Origin: JBDRMV01 sp043825615 | GTDB taxonomy: Bacteria > CG03 | Direction: 5' to 3' | Length of the DNA: 64,000 nucleotides | Assembly (NCBI GenBank): GCA_043825615.1 | Contig: JBDRRS010000004.1 | Coordinates: 55,781-119,780 of the forward strand | Part shown: positions 25,337-33,097 of the stretch, in pieces | Position numbering within the stretch: position 1 is the stretch's first letter | Layout of the letters: every line of letters begins with the position of its first letter | Notes under the pieces: model-generated | What the model was told of the DNA's origin: nothing | Seen by the model: only the letters and a program-made list of their open reading frames with translations | Databases searched by the model: none | Made by a program: the position numbers and the translations under genes

Positions 25337-28122
25337 TGAAAATAAAATTCAAACTCAACGGAAAAAATATTGAAATTGAGGCGGCTCCGGAAAAGAAAGT
25401 CCTCTATCTGCTCAAGGAACTTCACGTTAAATCCGTCAGGAGGGGCTGCGACGAAGAGGGAAAATGCGGCAACTGCGCAATTCTGCTCGACGGGAAACTC
25501 GTAAATTCCTGCCTGCTCATAGCCCCGCAGATTGACGGCAAAAACATCACAACCGTTGAAGGGCTCACCGAAGGAAGGGGCATTCACAGAATTCAGCAGG
25601 CATTCATTGATGCTGGTCTTGTCCAGTGCGGCTACTGCACGCCAGCCCAGATATTAGCGGTCAAGGCGCTTCTGGACAAAGTGAAAAACCCGAATAAAAA
25701 ACAGGTAAACGACGCTTTAAGCGGCGTGTTATGCCGGTGTACCGGATATAAACAGATATACAACGCAATCGACATTCTCTGTAAAGGCAGGACGGCAAAG
25801 GACTTCACTCCCGAATATAAGAAAGATTACAGAGTCGTGGGAAAAATCACTCCTAAAATAGACGCCCTGCAGCTGGTTAAAGCCGAGGTCTCCTACGTCG
25901 AGGACTATGTAGCGCCGGACGCCCTTCACCTGTTTGTGCTGAGAAGCCCTTATCCCCACGCCGAAGTCATTTCCGTAGATACTCGCGGGGCGGAAAAAAC
26001 CGAGGGCGTGGAATACATCCTCACTCACAAAAACTCGCCGAAGACCTGGTACACGCAGGCGGGGCAGAGCTACCCGGAACCCTCGCCGTACGACCAGCAG
26101 GTTATAAATTCCAAAATGCGTTTTATCGGCGACAGGGTCGCAGCCGTCGCAGCAACCTCGCTTGAAATCGCAAAAAAAGCCGCCGAAAAAATAAAAGTAA
26201 AATACAAACAGCTTCCGCCGGTGTTCACGATTGAAGAAGCCGCCGCCAAAGATGCCCCCGTCTTACACGACCGCGACCCGAAGAAACTGGACCCTCTCGA
26301 TATAGGCGCCGTCCCTAAAAAAAACATTGTCTGCAGAACCTCAGGCGGAATCGGGGACGTGGAAAAAGGTTTCAGGGAAGCGGACGAAGTTACCGAGGGG
26401 TACTACTCCACGCCTCCCATTCAGCACACGCCGATGGAGCCCCACACGGCTTACGCGTACATGAAAAACGGGCGGCTGGTCATCCACACTTCCGTACAGA
26501 CGCCGTTCCACGTGAGAAGAATCGTCGCAAGCATTCTGAAACTTCCTGAAAACAAAGTCCGCGTCATAAAAGAAAAAGTCGGCGGTGGTTTCGGGGCAAA
26601 GCAGGACTGCGGCGTGGAAGACCTCGTCGGGACCGTCGCTTACCAGTCGGGGAAACCCGTTTACTACAGGATGACGAGAAAGGAAGAATTTACCGTAAGA
26701 ACGCGGCCGGCGATGTTTATGACGATAAAAGCGGGAGCAACGAAGGACGGAAAACTCACGGCGCTGGCCATAAAAACAAAAGCCGACGTCGGGGGATATG
26801 GCCAGCATGCCCTCACCGTTCCGATGAACGGATGCTCAAAGACACTGCCGCTTTTCACCTGTAAAAATATGTCTTACGAGGTGACATCTTATTACACAAA
26901 TAACATCGTCTCCGGCGCGTATCAGGGATACGGGGTGCCGCAGACGAATTTCGCAGTGCACATGGCGCTTGCGGAACTCGCGCAGAAACTCGGCATAAAC
27001 TTTCCGGAGTTCATATCCCGAAACCTCGTCAGTAAGGGCTACCGGCTTGATATTCTCAAACAACTGGGCGAGGGACGGGAAGGCCTCGCTCAAAAATTAT
27101 CAAGCTGCGGTCTGCCGGAATGCATAGAAAAAGGTCTCATAAAATATAAAAAATGGGAAAACAAAAAAGCAGGGGGAGACATTGTGCAGGGCAAAGGTAT
27201 GGCGGTGATGATGCAGGGCTCCGGAATCCCCGGGCTTGACGCCGCAAACGCAATGGTCAAGATGATATCCGACGGGACTTTTATGCTCTACATCGGAGGT
27301 GCCGACCTCGGAACGGGCGAAGATACCGTAGCCGCAAAAGTCGTTGCCGAGGAACTCGGAGTCAATCAGGATAATGTATCCGTGACTTCCGCCGACACGG
27401 ACACAACACCGTTCGACAAGGGCTCTTACGCATCAAGCGGCACTTTCTTTACGGGGAATGCCGCTTACACGGCCGCCCGGAATATGAAAAAACTCATCAT
27501 AAATACAGCCGCCGATATTCTTAAACTGAAACCCTCTCAGATAAAAATAATGCCGGTCGGACGGGTCGGAACCGAATCAAAAAATTTAACCTACAAAGAA
27601 CTGGCTCTGAAAACGCAGTCGGGCGACGGCGCAGGCCAGTTGATTGCAAGCGGCGCATTTACGACGGAGGTCTCGCCCATACCCTATGCCGCGCATTTCT
27701 GCCAGGTCTCCGTAAACAAACGCACAGGCATGGTGAAGGTGGACAGGTACTACGCTCTCCACGACTGCGGGGTGCCCATAAATCCCGACCTCGCAAAAGG
27801 CCAGGTTTACGGCGGAGTGCTGAAAACAATAGGCCACACTTTTTACGAGGCGATGGAATTTGACAAAACCGGGAAATGCCTCAACAGCAATTTCACGAAC
27901 TATCCCATACAGAACATTAACGACCTTCCTGATGACTTTGAAGTTGAACTGATAGAAGTCGCCGACGACATCACGCCCTATGTCGGCAAATCAATCGGCG
28001 AACTCGCCTGCGACGGCGCATCCGCCTGTATTGCTCTGGCAATAAACGACGCCTGCGGAATCTGGATGAGACACTGGCCATTCCGCCCCGAAAAAATCCT
28101 CACCCAACTCTCCAAAAAATAA
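25336..28122 (+). CDS. Fused [2Fe-2S]-molybdopterin hydroxylase (XdhD-like)
   Basis: 928 residues. Residues 1-160 are the small-subunit part with two [2Fe-2S] clusters (RRGCDEEGKCGNCAI; QCGYCTP; LCRCTGYK). The rest is a molybdopterin domain with KVGGGFGAKQD, AYQGYGVPQTNF, GGADLGTGEDT and the catalytic glutamate motif GKSIGELACDGASACIA. This fused layout matches E. coli XdhD and its anaerobic purine-linked relatives. The variant GADLGTG and the GELACDG active-site loop differ from the first hydroxylase at 19017, implying different substrates. It forms an operon with the FAD subunit. Confidence 0.93.
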   Translation: MKIKFKLNGKNIEIEAAPEKKVLYLLKELHVKSVRRGCDEEGKCGNCAILLDGKLVNSCLLIAPQIDGKNITTVEGLTEGRGIHRIQQAFIDAGLVQCGYCTPAQILAVKALLDKVKNPNKKQVNDALSGVLCRCTGYKQIYNAIDILCKGRTAKDFTPEYKKDYRVVGKITPKIDALQLVKAEVSYVEDYVAPDALHLFVLRSPYPHAEVISVDTRGAEKTEGVEYILTHKNSPKTWYTQAGQSYPEPSPYDQQVINSKMRFIGDRVAAVAATSLEIAKKAAEKIKVKYKQLPPVFTIEEAAAKDAPVLHDRDPKKLDPLDIGAVPKKNIVCRTSGGIGDVEKGFREADEVTEGYYSTPPIQHTPMEPHTAYAYMKNGRLVIHTSVQTPFHVRRIVASILKLPENKVRVIKEKVGGGFGAKQDCGVEDLVGTVAYQSGKPVYYRMTRKEEFTVRTRPAMFMTIKAGATKDGKLTALAIKTKADVGGYGQHALTVPMNGCSKTLPLFTCKNMSYEVTSYYTNNIVSGAYQGYGVPQTNFAVHMALAELAQKLGINFPEFISRNLVSKGYRLDILKQLGEGREGLAQKLSSCGLPECIEKGLIKYKKWENKKAGGDIVQGKGMAVMMQGSGIPGLDAANAMVKMISDGTFMLYIGGADLGTGEDTVAAKVVAEELGVNQDNVSVTSADTDTTPFDKGSYASSGTFFTGNAAYTAARNMKKLIINTAADILKLKPSQIKIMPVGRVGTESKNLTYKELALKTQSGDGAGQLIASGAFTTEVSPIPYAAHFCQVSVNKRTGMVKVDRYYALHDCGVPINPDLAKGQVYGGVLKTIGHTFYEAMEFDKTGKCLNSNFTNYPIQNINDLPDDFEVELIEVADDITPYVGKSIGELACDGASACIALAINDACGIWMRHWPFRPEKILTQLSKK

Positions 28123-28256
28123 ACCCCACCTTCTTCTCCCTCCAAGAATTATACATTTTTTAAAGGAAATTTTTCTTTGCCGATTTTATTGGAATGGTTG
28201 AAATATACTTTGTTTATTCCAATTACATTAATTTTATTTTGCTTAATTTTATAATA

Positions 28257-28943
28257 CTAATTCAATTCCTTTTGAGCACATAGCCGTATAATTCGTGTAT
28301 ATCTTAATCCAAAATCTGATTTATCATTAGTATCCTCATAATATAAAACTCGAAAATTTTTAAATAATTCAATTAGTTCATTTGATTTAAAAACTACACC
28401 CTTTCCAATTTGCATATCAGTAGTCGCATCAAGATGAAAAGCTTCCAAAACTATTATTCCACGATCTTTGAGAGATTCATATAGTTTAGGTATTAATCCC
28501 CGAACTGGCACATAACTTAATACTATTAAATCCCATTGTTCATTTCCAAAATCAAATTCTTCGGACGTTTGAATACTAGTTTTTATATTTAATCCTTTTT
28601 GTTTTGCATGTTTCTCTGCTAATGCTACTGCCTTATACGCAGGGTCAAATCCTGTAACTTCCCAACCTTGTTCAGATAAATAGATTGTATTTCTACCTTG
28701 ACCCATACCCACATCTAAAGCCTTGCCTGGTTTCCTACTTTTTATCATTTCTATTAGAAATTTATTGGGTTGAGTATTAAACGTGGGATTTTCTGATGTA
28801 AGAATTTTATTCCATCTTTCTGCAATGTAAGATTTTCTTTTTCTAGATGCTTGATCCTTTTTCTGAGAAGAATCAAGATTATTAGCATGAATAAATGGAT
28901 GTACAAACAGAGCGAGAATCATAATAAATATTCTTAATTTCAT
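28257..28943 (-). CDS. SAM-dependent methyltransferase with N-terminal signal-like segment
   Basis: 228 residues from ATG 28943. The start MKLRIFIMILALFVHPFIHAN looks like a signal peptide or anchor. A class I methyltransferase domain follows, with motif I KALDVGMGQGRNTIYL, the acidic loop VTGFDP and WDLIVLSYVP. The upstream ATG at 28988 would add 15 residues encoded by a repeat and is less likely. The gene is clearly more AT-rich than its neighbours, as is the DUF pair beyond it, suggesting acquisition. Substrate unknown. Confidence 0.8.
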   Translation of the reverse strand: MKLRIFIMILALFVHPFIHANNLDSSQKKDQASRKRKSYIAERWNKILTSENPTFNTQPNKFLIEMIKSRKPGKALDVGMGQGRNTIYLSEQGWEVTGFDPAYKAVALAEKHAKQKGLNIKTSIQTSEEFDFGNEQWDLIVLSYVPVRGLIPKLYESLKDRGIIVLEAFHLDATTDMQIGKGVVFKSNELIELFKNFRVLYYEDTNDKSDFGLRYTRIIRLCAQKELN

Positions 28944-28949
28944 AATAAT

Positions 28950-29160
28950 CGGAAAATCGGGAAAATCGGGACATCCTTGATTTTCCATGATTTTATTATA
29001 CCATTCACTTAGCCTAATTCAAAGCGGAAAAAGCGGGATGTTCTTGGTTTTGCGGCGGACGGTCACTTCTTTTTTTGTTTCCTTTTTGTTTCTTGAAATT
29101 ATTTCACGTGAAATAATTTGCCTTTTTTCCGACGACGCCGTTTTAAGGTGTGCCACAAAT
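28950..29160. repeat. Dispersed repeat, family 3, copy A
   Basis: Starts with a small hairpin GAAAATC...GATTTTC around GGGACATCCTT and continues through a T-rich stretch to a long palindrome (29096-29119) and CTTTTTTCCGACGACGCCG. A second copy in the same orientation lies at about 29722-29870. The two flank the DUF2442/DUF4160 genes. Confidence 0.7.
29096..29119. promoter_or_regulatory. 24-base perfect palindrome around TTTCACGTGAAA (parS-like)
   Basis: Perfect dyad centred on CACGTG. The inner 16 bases TATTTCACGTGAAATA differ from the ParB-binding parS consensus TGTTTCACGTGAAACA at two symmetric positions. A 22-base version lies at 29795-29816. No parB is in the window, so a role in segregation is speculative; it may simply be part of the repeat. 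Confidence 0.4.
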
Positions 29161-29214
29161 CGGGTGGATACGGATAACGGGGCACTGGGAAAAAATCAGC
29201 GGCTTGTTAAAAAT

Positions 29215-29475
29215 TTATATTTTACTTTTTAAGGGATATTTCTCAGGATTTTCAAGATTATCTATATCAAGGTCAACATCAAGGTCTGACCAGTGTAAAT
29301 GAAATCCATGCAGAAGTTTTACATTTTGAATATTCTTTACGGGTTGATTTTTAAAATAGGGGTAATCCTTATAGTTAAAGAAATATTCTTTACCCTTAAC
29401 AAGTATCCATAGACCATACGGGGTAATGTTTTCAACGCTTACCGAAATGTTTCTTCCATTTTTTAATAATTTCAT
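29215..29475 (-). CDS. DUF2442-family protein
   Basis: 86 residues from ATG 29475 (an earlier start at 29508 is possible). Features such as NISVSVENITPYGLWILVKG, EYFFNYKDYPYF and the WSDLDVDLDIDNLENPEKYPL ending fit DUF2442. Such proteins are often encoded with DUF4160 proteins in a toxin-antitoxin-like pair. Here it overlaps the DUF4160 gene and is AT-rich. Biochemical role unknown. Confidence 0.78.
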   Translation of the reverse strand: MKLLKNGRNISVSVENITPYGLWILVKGKEYFFNYKDYPYFKNQPVKNIQNVKLLHGFHLHWSDLDVDLDIDNLENPEKYPLKSKI

Positions 29476-29673
29476 TTTTTCGTTTCTCCACAATTTTTTG
29501 TATTTCATTCAATTGGTTAGGTTTAAGTTTGATGTATGTAGCAAGCGAAATAATAGGTTCTATCCAAAATTTTGCCTCTCCATCCTCACATCCCACATGT
29601 ACATGCATGCGCACTTCTTCATTTGATAGAAAATAAATCTATAACCCTTAACTCGAAATACTGTTGGACTCAT
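29432..29673 (-). pseudogene. DUF4160-family gene with a single-base frameshift
   Basis: From ATG 29673 the frame encodes MSPTVFRVKGYRFIFY, with AAGGA at a good distance upstream. The rest, SNEEVRMHVHVGCEDGEAKFW and onward to the stop at 29432, lies in another frame. Inserting one base near 29626 (TATTCA instead of TATCA) restores one continuous DUF4160 protein of about 80 residues. Either the gene is broken or the base was lost in sequencing or assembly. It is the partner of the DUF2442 gene. Confidence 0.75.
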
Positions 29674-29721
29674 AACTATTTCCTTAAAGTAATTATAGCA
29701 TGTTCGATTTTATTTCAAAAC

Positions 29722-29870
29722 ATGCAAGCTGGGAAAACAGGAACGTCCTTGGTTTTCCTGCCTGTTCTTTTTTTGTTTCCTTTTGGTTTACTGAAATTAT
29801 TTCACGTGAAATAATTGACCTTTTTCCCGACGACGACGTTTCAGGGTGGTCCACTTTTTGCAAGATTCCT
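29722..29870. repeat. Dispersed repeat, family 3, copy B
   Basis: Direct copy of the element at 28950-29160: hairpin GGAAAAC...GTTTTCC, the T-rich stretch TTTTTTTGTTTCCTTTTGG, the palindrome at 29795-29816 (22 bases) and CCTTTTTCCCGACGACGACG. It lies between the DUF4160 gene and yjbQ. Confidence 0.7.
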
Positions 29871-29913
29871 GAAAATTTGATTTGATGAAAAGAAAAATAC
29901 GGAGGAGGTTAGA

Positions 29914-30333
29914 ATGAAACACTTAACGGAGCATCTCTGGTTTAGCACTTCTCACAGGCGGGATTACATAAATATCACGCCCGAAGTCGAGAAACTGGTT
30001 AAAAAAAGCGGGGTGAAGGAAGGGCTTTGTCTTGTGAACGCCATGCACATTACCGCCAGCGTGTTTATCAATGACGCCGAAAGCGGGCTGTTGAAGGATT
30101 TTGACGACTGGCTGGAAAATTTTGCTCCGCACGAACCTTTATCAAAATACAGGCATAACAGAACCGGTGAAGACAACGGTGACGCCCATCTTAAGAGGAC
30201 AATAATGGGAAGAGAGGCTGTTATCGCTATTACCGGCGGCAAACTTGATTTCGGCCCGTGGGAACAGATTTTTTACGGCGAATTCGACGGCAGGAGAAGA
30301 AAAAGAGTTTTGGTAAAGGTAATCGGCGAATAG
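29914..30333 (+). CDS. yjbQ: YjbQ/UPF0047 family protein
   Basis: 139 residues of the UPF0047 fold: FSTSHRRDYINITPEVEKLVKKSGVKEGLCLVNAMHITASVFINDAESGLL, then HLKRTIMGREAVIAITGGKLDFGPWEQIFYGEFDG. The conserved His and Glu positions of the family are present. Members show weak thiamine-phosphate-synthase activity, but the true role is unsettled. GGAGGAGG precedes the ATG. It stands alone. Confidence 0.92.
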   Translation: MKHLTEHLWFSTSHRRDYINITPEVEKLVKKSGVKEGLCLVNAMHITASVFINDAESGLLKDFDDWLENFAPHEPLSKYRHNRTGEDNGDAHLKRTIMGREAVIAITGGKLDFGPWEQIFYGEFDGRRRKRVLVKVIGE

Positions 30334-30360
30334 AGCCCCGAGCTTTTCAGCCGGCGGGTT

Positions 30361-31254
30361 TTACCGCCATTTTTTGTGAAACCACCACCACTGCCCGGGG
30401 TATTTTCTTACGAACATTTCAACCTGCTCGTTGAACTTCTGCGTATTTTCACCCTCGTCGCCGCTCATGTTCAGCGGATTCCCTATGATTATTTTGTGTT
30501 TTGTCCCCTTCCTAACAATAAAAGCAGGCAATACCGCCGCGCCGGATTTCCTTGCGAGCGTGTCCGCTCCCGGCGGCGCCAGAATTTCCCGCCCGAAGAA
30601 ACGCGTTTTTATGCCTCTTGAGAATTTCTGGTCAACAAAGATAAAAAGGGAATGCCCCCTGCGCAGTTCCCTGAGAGACCTCTTGAGAGACAGAAATCTC
30701 GGCTTGTAGTATATGAGTATGCTGTAAAGTTTTCCGGTGCCTGTAATCTTCCTCCGGTACACGTTGAACATGCGCTCGAGGTGGCTATTCGCCACCTCTT
30801 TGAGTATAAGATACACCTTCTGCCCGTCCGCAACGAACTTGCACACCATCAAAGCAAACTGCCCGAGGTGGGCGGATATAAACAGGACGGGTCCTTTTCT
30901 GAGCGCACCGGTGTAGTTTTCAAAACCCTCGTACGAAAACCTGCGATTCATCTCCGCTGCGCCGCGCACATAGTAATAATTTAACTCGAAAACGCCTTTA
31001 ACAAGGTTCTGAAACGATTCTATGGCGATTTTTCTTTTTTCTTCTTTCGTTTTTGTGTTGCCGAATGCAAGGTCAAGGTTACTGAGAGCGGTGCGTCTTC
31101 TCGGTACGGCGGCGTAAAAACCCAGCCACCCGAGCAGGTCGGCGAGTTTGTTTACGAAATGTATTGAGAACGGTGCCAGCAGGCAGAACAATGCTTTTAT
31201 TTTTATAAAAAGGACAAAATCAAATATACCCCTCGCAATTTTTTTAAACATCAT
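30361..31254 (-). CDS. LpxL/HtrB-type lysophospholipid acyltransferase family protein
   Basis: 297 residues. The N-terminal hydrophobic anchor and LSNLDLAFG, KGPVLFISAHLGQFALM, LFIFVDQKFSRGIKTRFFG and WWWFHKKW segments place it in the family that adds late acyl chains to lipid A or similar lipids at the inner membrane. The usual HX4D/E catalytic motif reads HLGQFA (H129, then Ala 134), so the acidic residue is missing. It could use another acid or acceptor. It is last in a long minus-strand gene run. Confidence 0.82.
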   Translation of the reverse strand: MMFKKIARGIFDFVLFIKIKALFCLLAPFSIHFVNKLADLLGWLGFYAAVPRRRTALSNLDLAFGNTKTKEEKRKIAIESFQNLVKGVFELNYYYVRGAAEMNRRFSYEGFENYTGALRKGPVLFISAHLGQFALMVCKFVADGQKVYLILKEVANSHLERMFNVYRRKITGTGKLYSILIYYKPRFLSLKRSLRELRRGHSLFIFVDQKFSRGIKTRFFGREILAPPGADTLARKSGAAVLPAFIVRKGTKHKIIIGNPLNMSGDEGENTQKFNEQVEMFVRKYPGQWWWFHKKWR

Positions 31255-31261
31255 CTAACAT

Positions 31262-32161
31262 TTATCCTATTATATAATTGTACACAAAACCCGAAATAAG
31301 CGAAACGGCGCTTATTACTGCCAGATATAAAAAAAGTATCTTTGCGCCGAATTCTTTTTTCAGAACAAGTATCGTGCTGTAACTTGTAATCGGACCGACC
31401 AGAAGAAGCACAATACCCGCGCCCTGATTCATACCGCTGTTTACAAAAGCGGCGGCCAGCGGTACGCTCGCGGTGGAACAAATATACATTATCATCCCGA
31501 AAAACAGCGCAAAAATATATCCGAGACTCGAATGCAGATAAGTACTTATTATATTTCCTACCGGTGTTATCGACGCTACCGCCGCCGCAAGCACTAATCC
31601 CGCCGCAATCTCAATACCCATTTCACGCGGCTGTTCCACAAACGAAAACAGGAATATGGACCGGATTTTTTGAGAGACGGTCCTTACCGGATGATTATGT
31701 CCGCCTTTGCCGGAGGCGCAAGAAGGACAAGTTTCCGTTTCGGTTTTTCCGTCCCCCGCGCTGAAATTATTTCCTATAATTCCTATTATGAGCCCCATTA
31801 TTATTACAGAGCCGGAAAGATACAGCGTAAAGCCCAGCCCCATCAGCCGCCATGCGACCAAAACGGCGGAAACGGAAGTGGCGGGAGTCGCCACCAGAAA
31901 AGCCAGAACCGGCCCCATAGAAACGCCTTTTTTCCTGAGCCCCACAGCTATGGGCAGTGAACCTATGCAGCAGACGGGAAGAATAATGCCGGCGAGCGTC
32001 ACATAAAATATCGGCAGGAGCCCCTTCCTGTTAAGGTACCTGTTCACAAATCCGGAAGGGACAAATTCGTTAATAAGTCCGCTGATAAAAAAACCGGCTA
32101 GCAGCGCCGGAGCAACCTCAACGGCGTAATGCAGAAGTTTTGCCGTAAAATGCTGGAACAT
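31262..32161 (-). CDS. DUF318/SO_0444-type permease (probable metal or arsenical efflux)
   Basis: 299 residues with about eight membrane segments in two related halves. The signature CCIGSLPIAVGLRKKGVSMGPVLAFLVATPATS in the first half and ICSTASVPLAAAFVNSGMNQGAGIVLLLVGP in the second are typical of COG0701 permeases (ArsP and the SO_0444 Cu/Zn group). A cytoplasmic loop has CPSCASGKGGHNHP, a possible metal-binding site. It adjoins nadA with no gap. Confidence 0.83.
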   Translation of the reverse strand: MFQHFTAKLLHYAVEVAPALLAGFFISGLINEFVPSGFVNRYLNRKGLLPIFYVTLAGIILPVCCIGSLPIAVGLRKKGVSMGPVLAFLVATPATSVSAVLVAWRLMGLGFTLYLSGSVIIMGLIIGIIGNNFSAGDGKTETETCPSCASGKGGHNHPVRTVSQKIRSIFLFSFVEQPREMGIEIAAGLVLAAAVASITPVGNIISTYLHSSLGYIFALFFGMIMYICSTASVPLAAAFVNSGMNQGAGIVLLLVGPITSYSTILVLKKEFGAKILFLYLAVISAVSLISGFVYNYIIG

Positions 32162-33067
32162 CTATCTTACCTCGAGCATACGCGCGAGAGCTTTCCCCGC
32201 TCTTGCGGCTATTGACTTATCCACCTTCACTTCATACCTGAGTTTTTCGAGAGAATCAAGAAGTTTGACAAGATTTATCTTCTTCATATCTCTGCACACC
32301 GCCTCTTCCGTCACGGGATAAAATTTCACGCCGGGGCAGGCCGTTGACAGACTGTAGAGCATCCCCGTCTCCGTCCCCGCCAGAACTTCCTTTTTCCCCC
32401 TGGACAGGTCTATCATCCCGGAAGTAGAGGCGACTGCGTCAGCATGCGCGATGGTCTCAGGAGGACACTCCGGATGCACGATGGCAAAAGCCCGCGGATG
32501 TTTTTCGCGCGAGGTATCCAAAGCCCATGCCGTTATTTTCTGGTGAACGGGACAGTACCCGTCATACAGTATAATTTTTTTGGAAGTAAAAGACGCCGTA
32601 TAACCGCCCAGACACCGGTCGGGCACAAAAATTATCTCTTCCTCCTCAAGCGAATTCACCACCTCAACCGCATTGGCGGAAGTACAGCAAATATCGGATT
32701 CCGCTTTCACCGCTGCCGTCGTGTTCACATAACAGACGACCGCAGCGCCGGGGTGAGCTTTTTTCAAAGCCCTGAGGCCGGCGGCATCTATCATATCCGC
32801 CATCGGACATCCGGCTGACCCGTCGGGAATTAAAACGTTTTTTTCGGGCGAAAGAATTGCCGCCGTCTCCGCCATAAAATAAACACCGCAAAAAACAATG
32901 ACGTCCGCTTCCGTCTCGGCGGCGCGGCGCGACAAATCCAGAGAATCTCCCAGAAAATCCGCAGCGTCCTGAACTTCCGGAATCTGATAGTTATGGACAA
33001 GTATCACCGCGTTCCTCTTCTTTTTGAGTTCTTTGATTTTTACGAGAATTCCCAATGTATTTTTCAT
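32162..33067 (-). CDS. nadA: Quinolinate synthase A
   Basis: 301 residues. [4Fe-4S] enzyme that makes quinolinate from iminoaspartate and dihydroxyacetone phosphate for NAD. Cluster cysteines lie in FCGVYFMAETAAILSP, CCTSANAVEVV and AVCRDMKK; HNYQIPEVQDAADFLGDSL and PDRCLGGY are also conserved. No nadB or nadC is adjacent. The nifS-like cysteine desulfurase upstream could supply sulfur for its cluster. Confidence 0.97.
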   Translation of the reverse strand: MKNTLGILVKIKELKKKRNAVILVHNYQIPEVQDAADFLGDSLDLSRRAAETEADVIVFCGVYFMAETAAILSPEKNVLIPDGSAGCPMADMIDAAGLRALKKAHPGAAVVCYVNTTAAVKAESDICCTSANAVEVVNSLEEEEIIFVPDRCLGGYTASFTSKKIILYDGYCPVHQKITAWALDTSREKHPRAFAIVHPECPPETIAHADAVASTSGMIDLSRGKKEVLAGTETGMLYSLSTACPGVKFYPVTEEAVCRDMKKINLVKLLDSLEKLRYEVKVDKSIAARAGKALARMLEVR

Positions 33068-33097
33068 TTTATTTCAATTGCCGACGGCAGGGAACGG

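Noticed and set aside
29096..29119. Calling the palindrome a true parS site
   Set aside because: Two symmetric mismatches to the consensus, no parB nearby, and both copies lie in a dispersed repeat. It is kept only as a parS-like observation.
28987..29232. Open frame of 81 codons on the plus strand, similar to one at 29700-29885
   Set aside because: The similarity comes from the shared non-coding repeat; codon use and composition do not look coding.
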